From Nectonema munidae (lineage: Eukaryota; Nematomorpha; Nectonematoida; Nectonematidae), in NCBI GenBank assembly GCA_030549495.1, contig JAUIRK010000541.1, positions 45,001-109,000 on the forward strand: 64,000 bases of DNA, given 5' to 3'. The notes below the pieces were generated by a model, which ran no database searches, was not told the origin of the DNA, and saw only the letters and a program-made list of their open reading frames with translations. Positions 1 through 13,990 of this stretch are shown in pieces. Positions within the stretch are counted from its first letter, which is position 1, and each line of letters opens with the position of its first letter. Made by a program: the position numbers and the translations under genes.

Positions 1-1923
<1,923 letters not shown>

Positions 1924-2050
1924 GGGAATTTCAGTGATTTGATTGGTTGATATCAGTGTCACACTGTCCCTTAAAGAGTTGGATTTGGCATAGCAGTTTG
2001 ATGTCGCTCGGTGTAAAGTGAGGAGTCGTTGAAAATGATTTATTCTTTAG

Positions 2051-2196
2051 ACGAACTGTATTGGATGATGACGGAGCGAGGCATAGATGCTAAATACCCG
2101 CGCTTGGTGCATCAGGATTGGCCCGGACTCAGTGGCTACTTCGATGCCGTGCTAACCTGGAAAACGAACCGAAGAAGTAAAATCCTCTTCTTCAAG
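2051..2196 (+). CDS. MMP exon: end of hemopexin blade I and start of blade II
   Basis: The acceptor is 'tattctttag' ending at 2050 and the donor 'aag|gtaagc' follows 2196. The first two bases complete a codon begun in the upstream exon; with a G from that exon it reads Asp-Glu-Leu-Tyr-Trp. The exon then shows 'YPRLV', 'WPGLSG', 'FDAVLTW' and 'ILFFK', the blade pattern of MMP hemopexin repeats. The apparent start codons upstream at 2029-2037 are intronic. The preceding exon is not in the window. Confidence 0.9.
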
Positions 2197-5100
2197 GTAA
2201 GCTGTTTCCTACTTTCATATTCTCTTGACACTTGAGGACTTATGCTTTTCTGAGAAAAGATAGACCGAATTTTGAGACAGGTAGCCAGTTATAGAGATAG
2301 AACTTGAGATCTAAAATAGTTCATCATAAACTTTTCCTGTCCACCCCTTATTTAAAAAAACTATACGGCCTTTTTTACTTGAGTAATACATGTCTGTCTT
2401 TTTTATGTAAAGATTTAGCAACATTAGCTCTATTTTTTAGTTTATGTTAAAATCGTATATAAATTTATTATAAAAAAATATTGGAAAATCATTGCTTCTA
2501 TTTATGCGTGAGATGACATATTCATTAACTCAAGATTTTAAAGACCAATATTCTGAGCGCACTCAGTTTTTATACCCAACATATGTTGGAATTCCTGCAT
2601 TGACAAAATATTTTCTTTGAAGGAGGAATAATATCTTTCGCATAATTTTTTCTAAGTTAAAAGGATATATTTTAAAACTTTTAAACGATATCATTTAAAA
2701 ATAAGGTCAATATGCTTATTTTTATTTTTAATTACTTCAAATAAAATATCTGTTCATTTATATTTACATCTTTTTCCAGCTTACTGCGCCTCCTTTGGGT
2801 ATATCTTACGTGAGCTGAGTTGAGTCTCACAGCTTAGGAATCAGTGATGTATAAAAAATTGAAGCAGATTCGAGAATTTATTAGTGATATTGCTTCCAAA
2901 ATCTTGTTCATTCATAATGAAGGATGTTTAGAAAAGAAGATTGAAAACTTATTCATATTATATATATAGAAACTTCAAAATGTTAGAATATTGTAGGCAT
3001 CCATATAGTGGGATAGATTTCGAGCAAAGTAACAAATTAAATTTATTAATTTAATTTAGTATTTGGATTCATATATGAGCACAAATTGTTATCTTGCTAA
3101 AATTTAAAAAGAATAAATAATGTAGCTAAAATACATCCATTTATCTTATTTTACAAGTAATTATGAAAGAACTCTTGGAAAAAAGGTTAAGGATGGTATT
3201 TCATAAATAAGGGATTGTTATTTTCGTACAATTAAAATATGGTTTTTTCTTTAACTCGTTAATCTGCTTTTGTTTGAAAGGACAAATTGTATTGGCGCTT
3301 TGAAGGATACAAGATGGACACTGGCTACCCGAAAAAGATTTCTTCTGGATTTCCAGGATTACCCAACAACATCGATTCAGCGTTCGTGTGGAGTGGAAAT
3401 AAGAAAACATACTTCACGAAAGGTATAAAATAGGATTGACTTTTTGTATAGCAAAAATTCAATCCACTATAAGACACTAGTTATTTTTTAAGACAAATAA
3501 ATGAGAAACGGAGATATATAGATATTTCAGTCAGGGATAAATAGCATGTCATGAAGAAAAATTGTTTGATTTGAAAAATGTAATAATTCTATTTTATATT
3601 CTGGATTATAAGTTGAAATTTTGTGATTTTAAAATTTTTATTGATGCCAAAACTGAAGCAGTTTTTTGTTAATGCCTGCTTACTATATTTGTAATATTAA
3701 GGACTCCATATAAATGCAATTTTCATTTATATATCGATAAATTTAGAAGGTTTTGTGGATATGCTAATTGCCTAAAATTGTATTTGATGTATAAATGAGA
3801 TGATTTAAATAACCACAACAGTTTTGGCAAGAAAAAATGAAGATAAAGAATGGGTGTTAAAAAATTGAGATTTAAATATGTAAGCGAAGCAAAATTCATT
3901 TAAAACTTTGAAAACTTTAGAATTAAACACAAAAATTGACTTCAAACAATGGATATATTAAATATTTTTTAATTATCATAATAATTATATAATATTTTTA
4001 TTAAGAGTTTTTTTTAATTGCGAGGTATGATGAATAATCGCCATCATTGTCTCTATTAAAATCTGAATTTGAAACTTCACATGTTTGAATCATATTTAAT
4101 TATTAGCTCCAATTTTTAAAATGGTGTCAATTTTTTTATTCTTTAAAAATACTTCCTTTTTCTATAAGAACTAATAAAAGTAAACCATAACCCGTTACTA
4201 TAAAGTTCTCTTTTTCCTCTTGTGATAATTTTCTCAATATAGCATTCAATGATAATAATTTATTTTTGTTCAACATAGGTTGGTTTCTAGTAAAATCTTG
4301 ATACTCCCCATTTTTAAAGTGTAAAAGATACTTACAATTTTGGCCAATTAGCGTATCTACTCAATTACTTGTTTAAATCGCATCAAAATCGTTGAATAAT
4401 TTAAAAAAAATTTTCTCTGAAAAAAGGAAATTCATAATATGCTCATTGGATACTCTCTTTGGAATAAACTAAACAATTTAGAAATTTTCAACTCGGTATA
4501 TTAAAGAAGACTTACTTGTAAGAAATCTTACAATTTCGGCTAAACTAAGCATAAATTATATTTATGGAAAAACAAATTATATGGGAGAAAATTAAAGGGG
4601 ATGCAGATGCAGCTTCCATAACGAAAAATAAATGATTAGCCAAATCAATAGAACATATGTTGAAGAAGTTTGCAAAAGGATAATCAGAAAAGAGAAAGAA
4701 AAAAAGAAAAATTTTTATGTTAATTCAAAAAACAAATTGAAATTCTTCAAAATAACTTTTCCAACATTCAAAAGACGAGAGACAAGAAAAGCGTGTAACT
4801 TTCGTGAACAATTGGAATAAATGTTTTAATTCAAATACTTAAAATGACAATAAGAAGATGTGGAGCGTGCTTAGACGTGACATGATTGAAGGAGTTTTTG
4901 AGTGGCGGCCTGTTACTGCACCCAACTCGAATACAGACGCGTTGTCAGATGTGGATGAGTGTTTTTGTCACGTTTGACATGCTTGTTTTTAGGATTCGTG
5001 AAGCTTAGTCGCCAGTTTTAATTTCATTTTGTATCCTATTTGAATGAGCAATGGGTATGCACTAAATTGTGGATTACTATTTAACGCCTGGCCAAACTCT

Positions 5101-8100
5101 AAGATGTGATCTCTCAGTGGGAATTTTAAAGATGTAATTATTTTTGTTGGACTTGAATATTATGGTATGGATGGAAATGCATAGTGTTCTATACTGCATA
5201 TGTTTCATTATAATCTTTTCACTCGTTAAAGTTTGACGCAGATAAATTAGCATCACTTTTGCAAGTCCGAACCACTCAAAATACGTTATGTACCACCTTA
5301 AAAGCTTTCTCCTAAATGCCCTGATCCTGGAAACTCTAAAGCACGCATGTGCAATCTTTTTCTAGGATCGAGCAATTTCAAACCATATCCACTTTTTCTG
5401 TCGGTTAATGTTGATTGTGACTGTTCCGCCAGCCAAAATTTTTCGTCATCCATTTTTTGATCGAATATTGACATTGAATAAAATATGTCTAAATAGACCT
5501 CTATCCATAAATTTCTTAAAGATCTGACTAGAGAACTTTTTTCCGACTCCAATTTCTGAGCATTTTTCCAAGATAGATGTCAAACACATAAAGATACTTC
5601 GTTTTTATCATCACATCGGCCCCAATGTTTGAAACGCAATGTAAAAGTGTTCGAAATTAAGTATTGTTTCATCATATTTCTACGTTTAGATTTGAAAACC
5701 AGAATTTTAAAAACTAATAATCTGATTTCTTTTCCAGTGGCATTTTATATAACTTTAAGTAAACGATTTTATTTAAAAAGAAACTATGCCACCGGGCTAT
5801 AAAGGATTAAGTCATTAGATTCGAACGTACTTTTCAAAAAGCAGGAAATTCTTTGATATTAACGCATTTGATCCAGGAAAAAGAGACGACATTAAACAAT
5901 TTTATATAAATTACCTTAGCCGATTTAAGACCAGAGCCCACATCCGTCAACTTTAAAAATATATGAATCATTTGTGTTTATAAATGATTTTTAATACTAA
6001 TCTTCAACTTTAGATTGGCTATCGGGTGATTATTAATTTCTGGTCATTAACATATTTAAATCAAGAAAAAGTATGCCTCATTTAAAAATCATAGTGGGAT
6101 CCAATGGCTTCCGCCTTCAGGCAGTTTTCTATTCAAGTCGTCTGCTTTTTGTAAGATCATATACGTTAACGAGGAAGAAGAAGAGTTCTTACTCTGTTCT
6201 TGCTTTTTCACGACAGGAAATCTTTACTGGAGATACGCTGGCTCCTCCATCTCGCATACCGACGAAAATTATCCCAAGAAGTTGAATCTGTGGAAGGGAC
6301 TTCCGCCCAAGATTGACGCTTCTTTTCAGTGGAAGAATCAGAAAACCTACTTCTTCAGTGGAAGCCTGTACTACCGCTTCAACGATGACTCTTTCGAAGT
6401 AAGTTCAATCAATCGCATATTAATGAATTATGCCATGCCATTTGAGATGCTTTTTATTTTAAGCAAACGACTTTTTGAAGGTGTCAAATAAATAAAGTTT
6501 TGTCTATGTCTTAAAGACTTTTTAATACGGAAATTTATATATCTGAAATATTTACCGTTTATACTACTTTCGTACTTAGCGATCTTGCGTATAAGATAAG
6601 GGGTAATTATGGACGAAAGTCGTTTAATCTAGCCTGGCCAATGATGTCTATAAGACGAAGAAAAATTCACATGATTTTTCTAGAAAACAAAATGTATACT
6701 TTAATAAAATTCATCTTTTCTCTAACTCAAAATACAATCACATCATCATTCAAAAAGTTCACTCAAAGCAAATCGTTGTTTGGAACGTCTTAATTCTGGA
6801 CTTCCTCGTCTGATGAATCCTTTGATGCTCTGTTCGGTCCACTGCATTAGATATCCTAGTGTTTTTAAAAAAGTTTCAGACGATCTCCCCCTTTCAATGA
6901 CATCTTTACCAACTGAAAGTTTGTTAAAATGTCTAGACTTTTAAGGTTTCTATTATTTCTTTTTTCTCCCAACCCAGATGTTCCATAGTTAACGAAAATG
7001 ACACGTGAATGGCATTAACAATAGCACATCGAGAAGCTGCATAATTAATGACGATCTTGGATGGAGGCATATGGCAGATAGGTCAGAATATATTGAAGCC
7101 AGAGCAACTACCTTTCTCTTGAACATGCTATTTGAGTTTGGAGCCGTTAATCAGATTGTTTTGCGTTTCTTTTGGTACGAACAAACACAGTATGATCGCG
7201 TGTAGAATGGATTGAAGCGTTGACACAAAATATGATTATATGACTTTGGAATGCTGTGAAAATTTCCTCAAGTTTTTGTGGCAGGTTCTTGCTGATTTTT
7301 TGGCAAAGCTTAAGTGAGAAGCCAAATGCCTCATAAATCGGATCCAACATTCTGCTCAAACTTTGAAATATGGTTCCCCAAAGTTGACTTCCTCTGAACC
7401 CCAATAGCTGTACAAATAACAATTTAGCTACTCTACCATGTAGTTGCTCGGATTCATGCTGACTGTGCATTCAATCTTCAACAGTAAGACCGAAAAAAAT
7501 CAAGATTTCAAGGGGCCCGATATTTTCCTTTTTCCAAAATATTTCAATAGGTAGCTCGGTAATTTTTTAGATGTAGATTTTTTTTACCGATTCGCAATTC
7601 CTAGTCGTGTTTCTTTCCAAAATCTTTACTTTTGGCATTTTGCTCCTAACTTGGACTTCCAAACTTCAAGTTATGCTCCTAACTTTTCATTTTTATTTGT
7701 CAAGCGCTGGAAGTGATGGAATTCCTATTGAATGTCTAAGGAGCGCAGGAGATGGTCCTATTGAAGCAATTGTGATATAAAAAGTATTTACAATGGAGAA
7801 GAAATACTAGAAAAAGACTAGAAACTCTCTTAATTCCAATACCAAAGAAACAAGGAAGTGCAAAATGTGAAGATCATAGAATCATAGCTTTGATAACACA
7901 TGCAATGAAAATACTGACTAAAGTTATCTATAATCGATTATCAGCTTTTGTAAATGGGCACCTAAACCCTATGCAGTATGGATTTCGACCAAAAGTGGGA
8001 ACAATCGAAAGTATTACAGCTTTAAAGCCGATCTTAGCAAACAGATTCAACAACAAACTGGACACATACTTGTGATTTATTGATTTCTAGAAAGCTTTTG

Positions 8101-11100
8101 ATCGAGTTGAACATGATATCTTATTTGATTGAAAAAAAAAAGAAAAGTTCCCAAAAATGAAGTGCGTCTGATTGCAGAGATTTACCGCCCTCAAGTTGTG
8201 TACATGAACACAGATGAAAAAAAGCAATATCCTATTAAAATTAAAAGAGGGGTAAGACAAGGTTGCGTTCTTTCTGCACTTCTATTTAACACATATGTGG
8301 ATGAAACGTTCTGAGAAATGACATCAAGCTTTGGTGTAGCAGAAACAAAGAATAAATAGAATTAGCTATGCAGATGACACTGTTCTTATTAGCGAAACAG
8401 AGCAAGGATTGACGGAGCAGTTGGAGTTTATTGTGAAAGAAGGAGGTAAAGCTTCAATTGAAATTAACATAAATAAAACAAAATGCATGCTAATAACAAA
8501 CAAAGGACATAAAAACGTTAACATCTCAATTGAAAAAGAAAAAGTAGAACAGTTAAAAAGATTTCAATATCTTGGCGCTGTAATAAAGGAAAATTTACAA
8601 AATGAAGCTGACATAAAACTGAGATTGCAAGAGCTAAGCAAAGTTTTTGGAAACATAAAGAACTGATGAGAAATAACCTCCCTATCAAGACAAAAAAGAA
8701 ACTTCTTAATTCACAAGTTTAATCTGTTTTTAGGTATGGATCTGAAGACTTTTCATTAACAAATGTTTTGAAAAAAATAGATTCGTTTGAGATGTGGTGT
8801 TACAGAGGAATTCTACGAGTTAGTTGGACAGATAAGATGACGAATGAAGATGTATTAAATAAGGTTAATGAACCAAAGCCAAAACTACTTAACATGATAC
8901 TTGAAAGAAAAGCAAAATTCTTTGGGCATATAGCGAGAGCTTCAGACGGCAATGAACTAAAGTCAATAGTTGAAGATAATGGGAAAAAAGAAAAGAGGAA
9001 GACGAAGAACGTGGTGGATTGATGATTTCAAAGAAATGAATGGCAAAAAAAAGCTAGAAGAATTTTTCAAATTGACAGAAGATGAAAAATTTGAAAAAAA
9101 TTTGAAAGCCAAAAAGAGTTACCAAAGGTCGAAATCGGTCATGACGAAGAAGAAGGAGAAGGAGAAGAAGAAGAAGAAAAAGAAGAAGATCTATATTATT
9201 AAAAATTCGAAAACACTTTCCTGTTTTGGAAATAGAAAACAATTTAAAAAATTCAATAATTCATCTATCTTGATTTTCACTTTATATATATTGATTGATA
9301 TATATATATATAGAGAGAGGAAATTTTTTCTCCGTTTGACCAGATATGTGTTACAGCCACAAAAATGATGTTTAGCGGCCACATATGTGCCCAAAAAAAT
9401 TATTTGAACAACCCCGATACAGCTTTCTCATCCCCTTTGGGTCATGCAAAATTAAGGGACTTTGAAATGACTTTTTGATAGTCGTAGGATCCATTATTCT
9501 TGGCAAATCCTTTTTTCCGAATCCGTAAAAGGGACATTTTAACTTGATGCAATGTAATCCTCTAAAATTCCCAAAGACTCAGGGTAATTTGCAAAATTTA
9601 TACCAAAATTTTTTTTCATAAGAGGGCGTTCAGAAATTATGCCAATCTTTGTCAATTTTTGTGGCCCACACTAACAGATAAATATTTTGAACAAATTTTT
9701 AAAATTCAAAGATTTCTGAAAATTATATACCAGCGCAATATTTTGCCTCGTCAAGTCTTCTTCAGGCAATAGCATTCAAAGAGGACATCATATGAGTGTA
9801 AAAATATATAATGAAGCATATATACTGTGTCGTAAGAGGCGAGAGTTATAAAATTTTCATCAATAAAGTTTTTACCATAAATCTACATCTATTCGTGAAC
9901 AACATTTGATGGCGCTTCAGCACCACTTCATTTAGATTTTAATAAAGATAGGATAACAATTTTCAAATTCAAAATAGAATTTTTCATTTTTTCACACATA
10001 AAAGTGTTATTGAATCCTGACTTGTATCAATTTAGTAAAAATGTGTAAAACAATAGGAGATTTTGTGGGATTCAAACTTTTATTGTATAATTCTTTTTTC
10101 TACTTTATATTAATTATTGTATACTGATATGGGGCCACCAAAATATTTCTTTACTTTATAAGTCTCAAAAGAGAATTCTTAGATATATCTTCAATGTCGA
10201 ATCCATCTCACATACAACAACTTTTCTATAAGTCAAAAATTTTGCAAATTAATGACCTTTATTCTTATAAATTGACATTTTTCACATACAAGTTTTTGAA
10301 TGGTCGTTTGCCTTCAATATTTGACCTGAGTTTTAGCTTTGAAAATACTAGGTATATATTACGCAATAATAACATGGCGCTGTGCCTTTCTATAAAAATA
10401 AATTTGCTATTAAATCTATGAAATACCACGTTGCAGGAACTCTCTTCTTTCCAATACATCCAATATATTTATATCCATCGGTCTTTTCAAAAAAAAACAA
10501 TGAAACAAGTACACATAAATCAATGAAACAAGTCTAATTGTCATATAAGAAATTGCTACGTCTGTCTTCATACATAACTTGAAATATCTCTGATACTTTT
10601 TCGTATGTTTACAGTACATTTACACATCTAACATTCTACTTGTGCTTATTAATTCTTTGCTCTATATATTAATTATATATATCGTTCTTAGATGTATTTT
10701 CTTATTTATTTTACGTTACTAATATATTTTATTTCAATCAATTACGTATAGGGTTATTTCATACAAGCTGCTTTCTGGCCTTTTGAATATCCCGCAAAAA
10801 AAATAAATAAAAAATTTCTTTTTTATTTATTTTTTTTGGCAAAATAAAAATCTTCTTCTTCTTATGTGGCAGGAATATTTGTAGTTAATTATATAGTTGC
10901 ATAATAATTGGTAAATTATTTAGTTTCATAATGAGATAACTAGTTTAGTAGTTGGTGAGTTTAATTGGTAAGTTTGTTGGTTAGTCAGTTAAGTAAGATT
11001 TATTGTTTTTTAGCAAAATATTTATATATTTTTTTTCAAAATATTTTTAATCTTTTCCGCGAAAAATTTAGTCATGAAAAATGCGTCACTAGCGTGGTGT

Positions 11101-11183
11101 CATCTTTTTTCTAATCTTTTTTCTAGATTGATAATGGATTTCCGAGGAGCATGTCACGTTGGTGGTTTGGTTGTCCACGATGA
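2051..11183 (+). CDS. Matrix metalloproteinase, C-terminal hemopexin-domain exons (3' part of the gene)
   Basis: Four exons join in frame: 2051-2196, 3281-3422, 6217-6398 and 11127-11183. All have GT-AG borders, and the introns are phase 0, phase 1 and phase 0. The product is most of a four-bladed hemopexin propeller. Each blade shows the hallmark of an 'FDAVLTW', 'IDSAFVW' or 'IDASFQW' strand followed by 'YW(R/M)' or 'YYRF' and a 'YPKK' turn. The chain ends 'WWFGCPR' and TGA; that Cys normally closes the propeller by a disulfide to the first blade. MMPs are secreted or membrane-tethered zinc proteases that cut extracellular matrix, and the hemopexin domain binds substrates and TIMP inhibitors. 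The signal peptide, cysteine switch and HExxHxxGxxH catalytic exons must lie left of the TG array. Which arthropod MMP this is (Mmp1-like or Mmp2-like) cannot be told from this part. The last 11 kb is intact, so I read it as a functional host gene. Confidence 0.9.
2197..3280 (+). other. MMP intron (1,084 bp)
   Basis: AT-rich intronic sequence between two hemopexin exons. I see no gene or recognisable element in it. Confidence 0.85.
3281..3422 (+). CDS. MMP exon: hemopexin blades II-III
   Basis: The acceptor 'gtttgaaag' ends at 3280 and the donor 'aaag|gtataa' follows 3422. It enters in phase 0 and leaves one base over (phase 1). It encodes 'DKLYWRFEGY', 'GYPKKIS', 'FPGLPNNIDSAFVW' and 'KKTYFTK', joining directly to the exons on both sides without gaps in the repeat pattern. 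Confidence 0.92.
3423..6216 (+). other. MMP intron (2,794 bp)
   Basis: Mostly AT-rich noncoding sequence. Two small islands have a more coding-like base mix: a 39-codon open frame at 4858-4977 (+) and an 84-codon frame at 5298-5552 (-). I recognise neither and do not call them genes. They may be scraps of old transposons. Confidence 0.8.
6217..6398 (+). CDS. MMP exon: hemopexin blades III-IV
   Basis: The acceptor 'tttttcacgacag' ends at 6216 and the donor 'cgaa|gtaagt' follows 6398. The two leading bases complete the Gly codon split from the previous exon. It encodes 'NLYWRYAGSS', 'YPKKLNLWKGLPPK', 'IDASFQW', 'KTYFFSGSLYYRFNDD' and ends on Glu in phase 0. The spacing matches the family. Confidence 0.93.
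6660..7470 (-). mobile_element. Unplaced transposon remnant, possibly related to family B
   Basis: The minus strand has a 107-codon open frame (7147-7470) and, further on (6850-7090), a broken frame with 'YAASRCAIVNAIHVSF' and 'MEHLGWEKRNNRN'. The second piece loosely recalls the N-terminal region of the transposon-like proteins I call family B (see 55900-57690), but the match is by memory and weak. It sits inside an MMP intron and has no visible terminal repeats. It could be any other decayed coding sequence. Confidence 0.3.
7690..9190 (+). mobile_element. RTE-clade LINE, 5'-truncated copy with decayed reverse transcriptase
   Basis: The broken frames run through the reverse transcriptase in order: 'GSDGIPIE' near 7710, 'LIPIPKK' at about 7830, 'NRLSAFVNGHLNP' and 'YGFRP' near 7980, 'KAFDRVEHD' near 8100, 'GVRQGCVLSALLFN' near 8260, the catalytic 'YADD' at 8367-8378, 'FQYLGAVI' near 8570, and the C-terminal 'IDSFEMWCYRGILRVSW' and 'FGHIARA' block at 8780-8940. 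This order and the C-terminal block are typical of RTE/BovB-like LINEs. The endonuclease part is missing at the 5' end, and there are several frameshifts and stops, so it cannot move. The 3' end runs into a GAA/AAG-rich simple repeat, as RTE elements often do. It lies in the sense direction within the last MMP intron. Confidence 0.8.
9140..9190 (+). repeat. GAA/AAG-rich simple repeat at the LINE 3' end
   Basis: A run of GAAGAAGGAG-type units forms the tail of the RTE LINE. Shortly after, at 9293-9316, there is a (TA)n tract. Lysine- and leucine-rich open frames here are products of the repeat. Confidence 0.8.
10080..10800 (+). mobile_element. CR1/Jockey-type LINE, C-terminal reverse-transcriptase fragment
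   Basis: A degenerate reading runs from a 'WG' motif near 10130 through 'FYKSKILQINDLYSYKLTFF' and 'YKFLNGRLPSIF' (10210-10330), the region after the palm domain in many CR1/Jockey-like LINEs. A later 'FIQAAFWPFEYP' at about 10755-10790 is followed by A/T-rich runs and may be the 3' end. No complete domain remains. The clade is uncertain. Confidence 0.6.
11127..11183 (+). CDS. MMP terminal coding exon with conserved C-terminal Cys
   Basis: The acceptor 'ttttttctag' ends at 11126. Read in phase 0 it gives Ile-Asp-Asn-Gly-Phe-Pro-Arg-Ser-Met-Ser-Arg-Trp-Trp-Phe-Gly-Cys-Pro-Arg and TGA at 11181-11183, which matches the end of MMP hemopexin domains in sequence and position. Only 18 codons long, it is easily missed by gene finders, especially after a 4.7-kb intron loaded with LINEs. 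The 3' untranslated region follows; I could not fix a polyadenylation site. Confidence 0.85.
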   Translation: MDNGFPRSMSRWWFGCPR

Positions 11184-13685
11184 AATTTGACAGCAAGAAA
11201 AATTTTTCCAATTCAAAAAATCAAAGCCTTCCAATTCTTCTCAATCCGTAAACGTAGAAGAACCTTCTTGAAGAAGCTCTAATTTTTACTCCACACCCCA
11301 TCTTTGTTATGATCGCTTAATTATTTAAGGAAAAATGTTTATTTCAGAATGCGTATTCGAGTTTATATCTCAAATTGTGTATATTCTTGTTCTTGACATT
11401 TATGTACAGCGATGAATCACAAAATTGTCTTAAGCTTTCAACTGCAATGCTTCCAAATCTCATGGAAGTTATTGAAAGTTTTTTGCAAACTTTAATCTTT
11501 ATAATAATTCACTTCTTCCAATAATCCTTGTGTTGAATAGAAATAAGGGTGAATCAGTGAAAGAATAAATATTACCGCGCACTGATCAAATACTTAAAAT
11601 TTCCTTCATCATTCCTTCAAAGCGGTTTCTAACAAAGATCTCTTTTTTCTTTCCAGGAGAACACTTTTAAAAACACTCGTATTCCTCAAGAGCATAACGA
11701 TTCACTTTTGCCCAGAAAATTGTGTGAAATACTTTCGTGAAATATTTTTTAAGAAAAAAAGTATCTCCAGTACAACGCACAACAAAACCGACTTCCACCA
11801 TAATTCGCCCAATTTACCAGAACATTTAGTTACATTTTTTGGACTTACTAGCTTACGGCCATTAGTATTTTTTAATTGTTGAGGAGTTTGTAAAAATATT
11901 TTTTAAAGATTTCTGTAAATAAAAATTCAAACTTTTAATGTCGATTTAAAAAATTCGTTTTTTAGCAAAAAATCCGAAAGTTTTTTAACTGAGAGATATA
12001 GTTAAGATTTATTCGTTAAAAATAAGTTTTATTTTATCTTCAGTTTTAGGCCAAACTTTGTTAACAATTTAATTTTCATAAGAAAATATTTATTTGATCA
12101 AATAAGGTCGAGTTGGAAAAATGATTGGTCCAGTTGATAAGATGATTAGGAAGAGATGGCCTAACTGCCTTTGGTTGGCATTTCACCGTATCCCGAAAAA
12201 GGTATACAAAATATTGAACTTTAAATTCCTATCTCCACTATTCTAGGTTCCACATTCTCAAACTCAAGTATCATCCGGGAATATTTTTTTATGAAGACCG
12301 AAATTCTAAAAACACGCTAATTTCAGTCTTCTGGGATAGCCGGCAGAGAGCAAGGAAGAGAAAGTAAGTGTCGCTCGGATTAATTTTCACAAGTTTATTC
12401 CATATTTGTAAATATAATGTATTTAAGCGTTTTATATCTTATTTCTAAGTGCTCAGTTTTTAATGTGGTACTGATCCATTCAGATGTTTTCCCTTCTTCT
12501 ATCTCTGCAATTGATGTTAGCATGGAAGCTAAGCGTCGCGAAAAAGTAATCACTCTAGAAAAATATGTGAAAGTGCTTTGATATTTTAAAAGAGTGACAG
12601 AAAAAACTACTTTTATCTACAAGTGTGAGTCAGCTTTCCAAAACAAATAAATCAGTGTTTGATAAAAAAAATTTTGTTAAAATGAAAGCAGGATTATCTT
12701 TATCGATTTCTGACACAAAAAGGAAATTGCTATCTTTTTTTAATTACTCTTTGTCACGGTTTCCAATACATTTTCAGGCATGTACCCCTTTTTGGTTCAG
12801 AAATGTTTTGGATAACTTCCCTTTCTGATACTTATATATGGTGATAATTTAAGTAACGCCTGAAAATAAGAATTTATTGGGAATTTAAAAAAAATTATTG
12901 GGAAATTTTAAAAAAATATTTAAACATCTCGTGGGGAAAAATTTTAGGGTTAAATTTTGAATTAAAGTGCGGGTCAACGAACTCAACTTGAGGTCATGTC
13001 ACCTACACCATCTGAAAGTACTAATGAAATGAGGTAGGTTAACATTTTATAGCTTGGAAAAAAAATTTTTAATGTTAAAGTATTTCAAATTTGAAAAATG
13101 TGTATGAAAAAAAGATGCTCGGGTGAATAAATAAATAATTAATTAATACTATTTTACAATTAGCACGATTTTAAATAACACATTCCTCAATTAATCAAAG
13201 AATAACCAAATAATCTTAAAAAGTCAACAAATCTGGGAAGACAATTTGGTAAAAATTATTGTTTTTTTGAAAGGGGTAGAATAGCAATTTTTAACCTTAG
13301 AAGGACGGAGTAGGGCTTTTTTTTGGCTAGTAAATATTTAAAATTTCTTTTTCTGATAGAAAAATATAGCTAGTCGATATGCTAACTTGGTGGAATTTTA
13401 TTTTTTTAATGGGTTTTAAAGATAAAAAGAAATATAAAATTTTCACCACATGAAAAAATATTTATAGTAATTTATACGAAATTTAAATTTAACGCCATCT
13501 AAAATTAATGTGTTTTTATGAAAAACTTAAGTTGTAACCTTAAACAAGTTATAAAAATATTTGAAGTGGATTTCAAATTTAGAATTTTTTTCTGAGGATT
13601 ATTTTTGAAACACATGACGTTCGAAAATCATGTTTCTATTATTTCCTTCGCTTTGGGTATTATAGCAAGTCTTTCATTATTAGCT
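11184..13685. other. Region downstream of the MMP stop, no gene recognised
   Basis: AT-rich sequence. The only notable points are two exon-like pieces on the + strand at 12327-12363 and from 12484, each with a good acceptor, discussed as a finding. I do not call a gene here. Confidence 0.6.
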
Positions 13686-13687
13686 AA

Positions 13688-13990
13688 TAACAAAACAAAC
13701 AAGCGTACGAATATGTAGTTTTGTGAAAAAAACTATATTGTTCAATATTCAAAACTTTGTTTTCATAAATTTGTTTTCCATAGTGCAAAATATTATATAT
13801 AAAAAATTAAAAAGAAGAACTATAATATTTTTTTTTATTTACAAAGAAAAAAGAAGTAACAAAGCAAACAAACGTATGATTATGTAGTTTTGTGAAAAAA
13901 TTATATTGATCACTATTCAAAACTTTGTTTTTATAAATTTATTTTTCTACAGTGCAAAATATTTTATAAAAAGTAAAAAAGATTAAAAAA
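13688..13990. repeat. Diverged tandem duplication, two copies of about 130 bp
   Basis: The block at about 13688-13825 recurs at about 13857-13985. Shared landmarks in the same order are 'atgtagttttgtgaaaaaa', 'ttcaaaactttgtttt', 'cataaattt' or 'tataaattt', and 'agtgcaaaatatt'. The copies are separated by some 30 bases of A/T-rich DNA. It could be a local duplication or a dimer of a noncoding element. Confidence 0.8.

Larger units (their letters stand above)
6399..11126 (+). other. MMP intron (4,728 bp) enlarged by retroelements
   Basis: This intron separates the last two coding exons. It holds a possible transposon remnant (6600-7470), an RTE-type LINE (about 7690-9190), simple repeats and a second LINE fragment (about 10080-10800). 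The stretch 9400-10075 shows nothing recognisable. Confidence 0.8.

Noticed and set aside
4858-4977. 39-codon plus-strand frame of mixed base composition
   Set aside because: Too short and without homology to call a gene; kept as a remark in the intron entry.
5298-5552. 84-codon minus-strand frame in an MMP intron
   Set aside because: No recognisable motif, no splice or start support; could be chance or a transposon scrap.
9054-9394. Leucine- and lysine-rich frames over the LINE tail
   Set aside because: They are generated by the GAA-type simple repeat and the overlapping LINE.
12121-12210. ATG-led frame ending in a GTATAC donor-like site
   Set aside because: No convincing acceptor or polypyrimidine tract and no link to the MMP reading.
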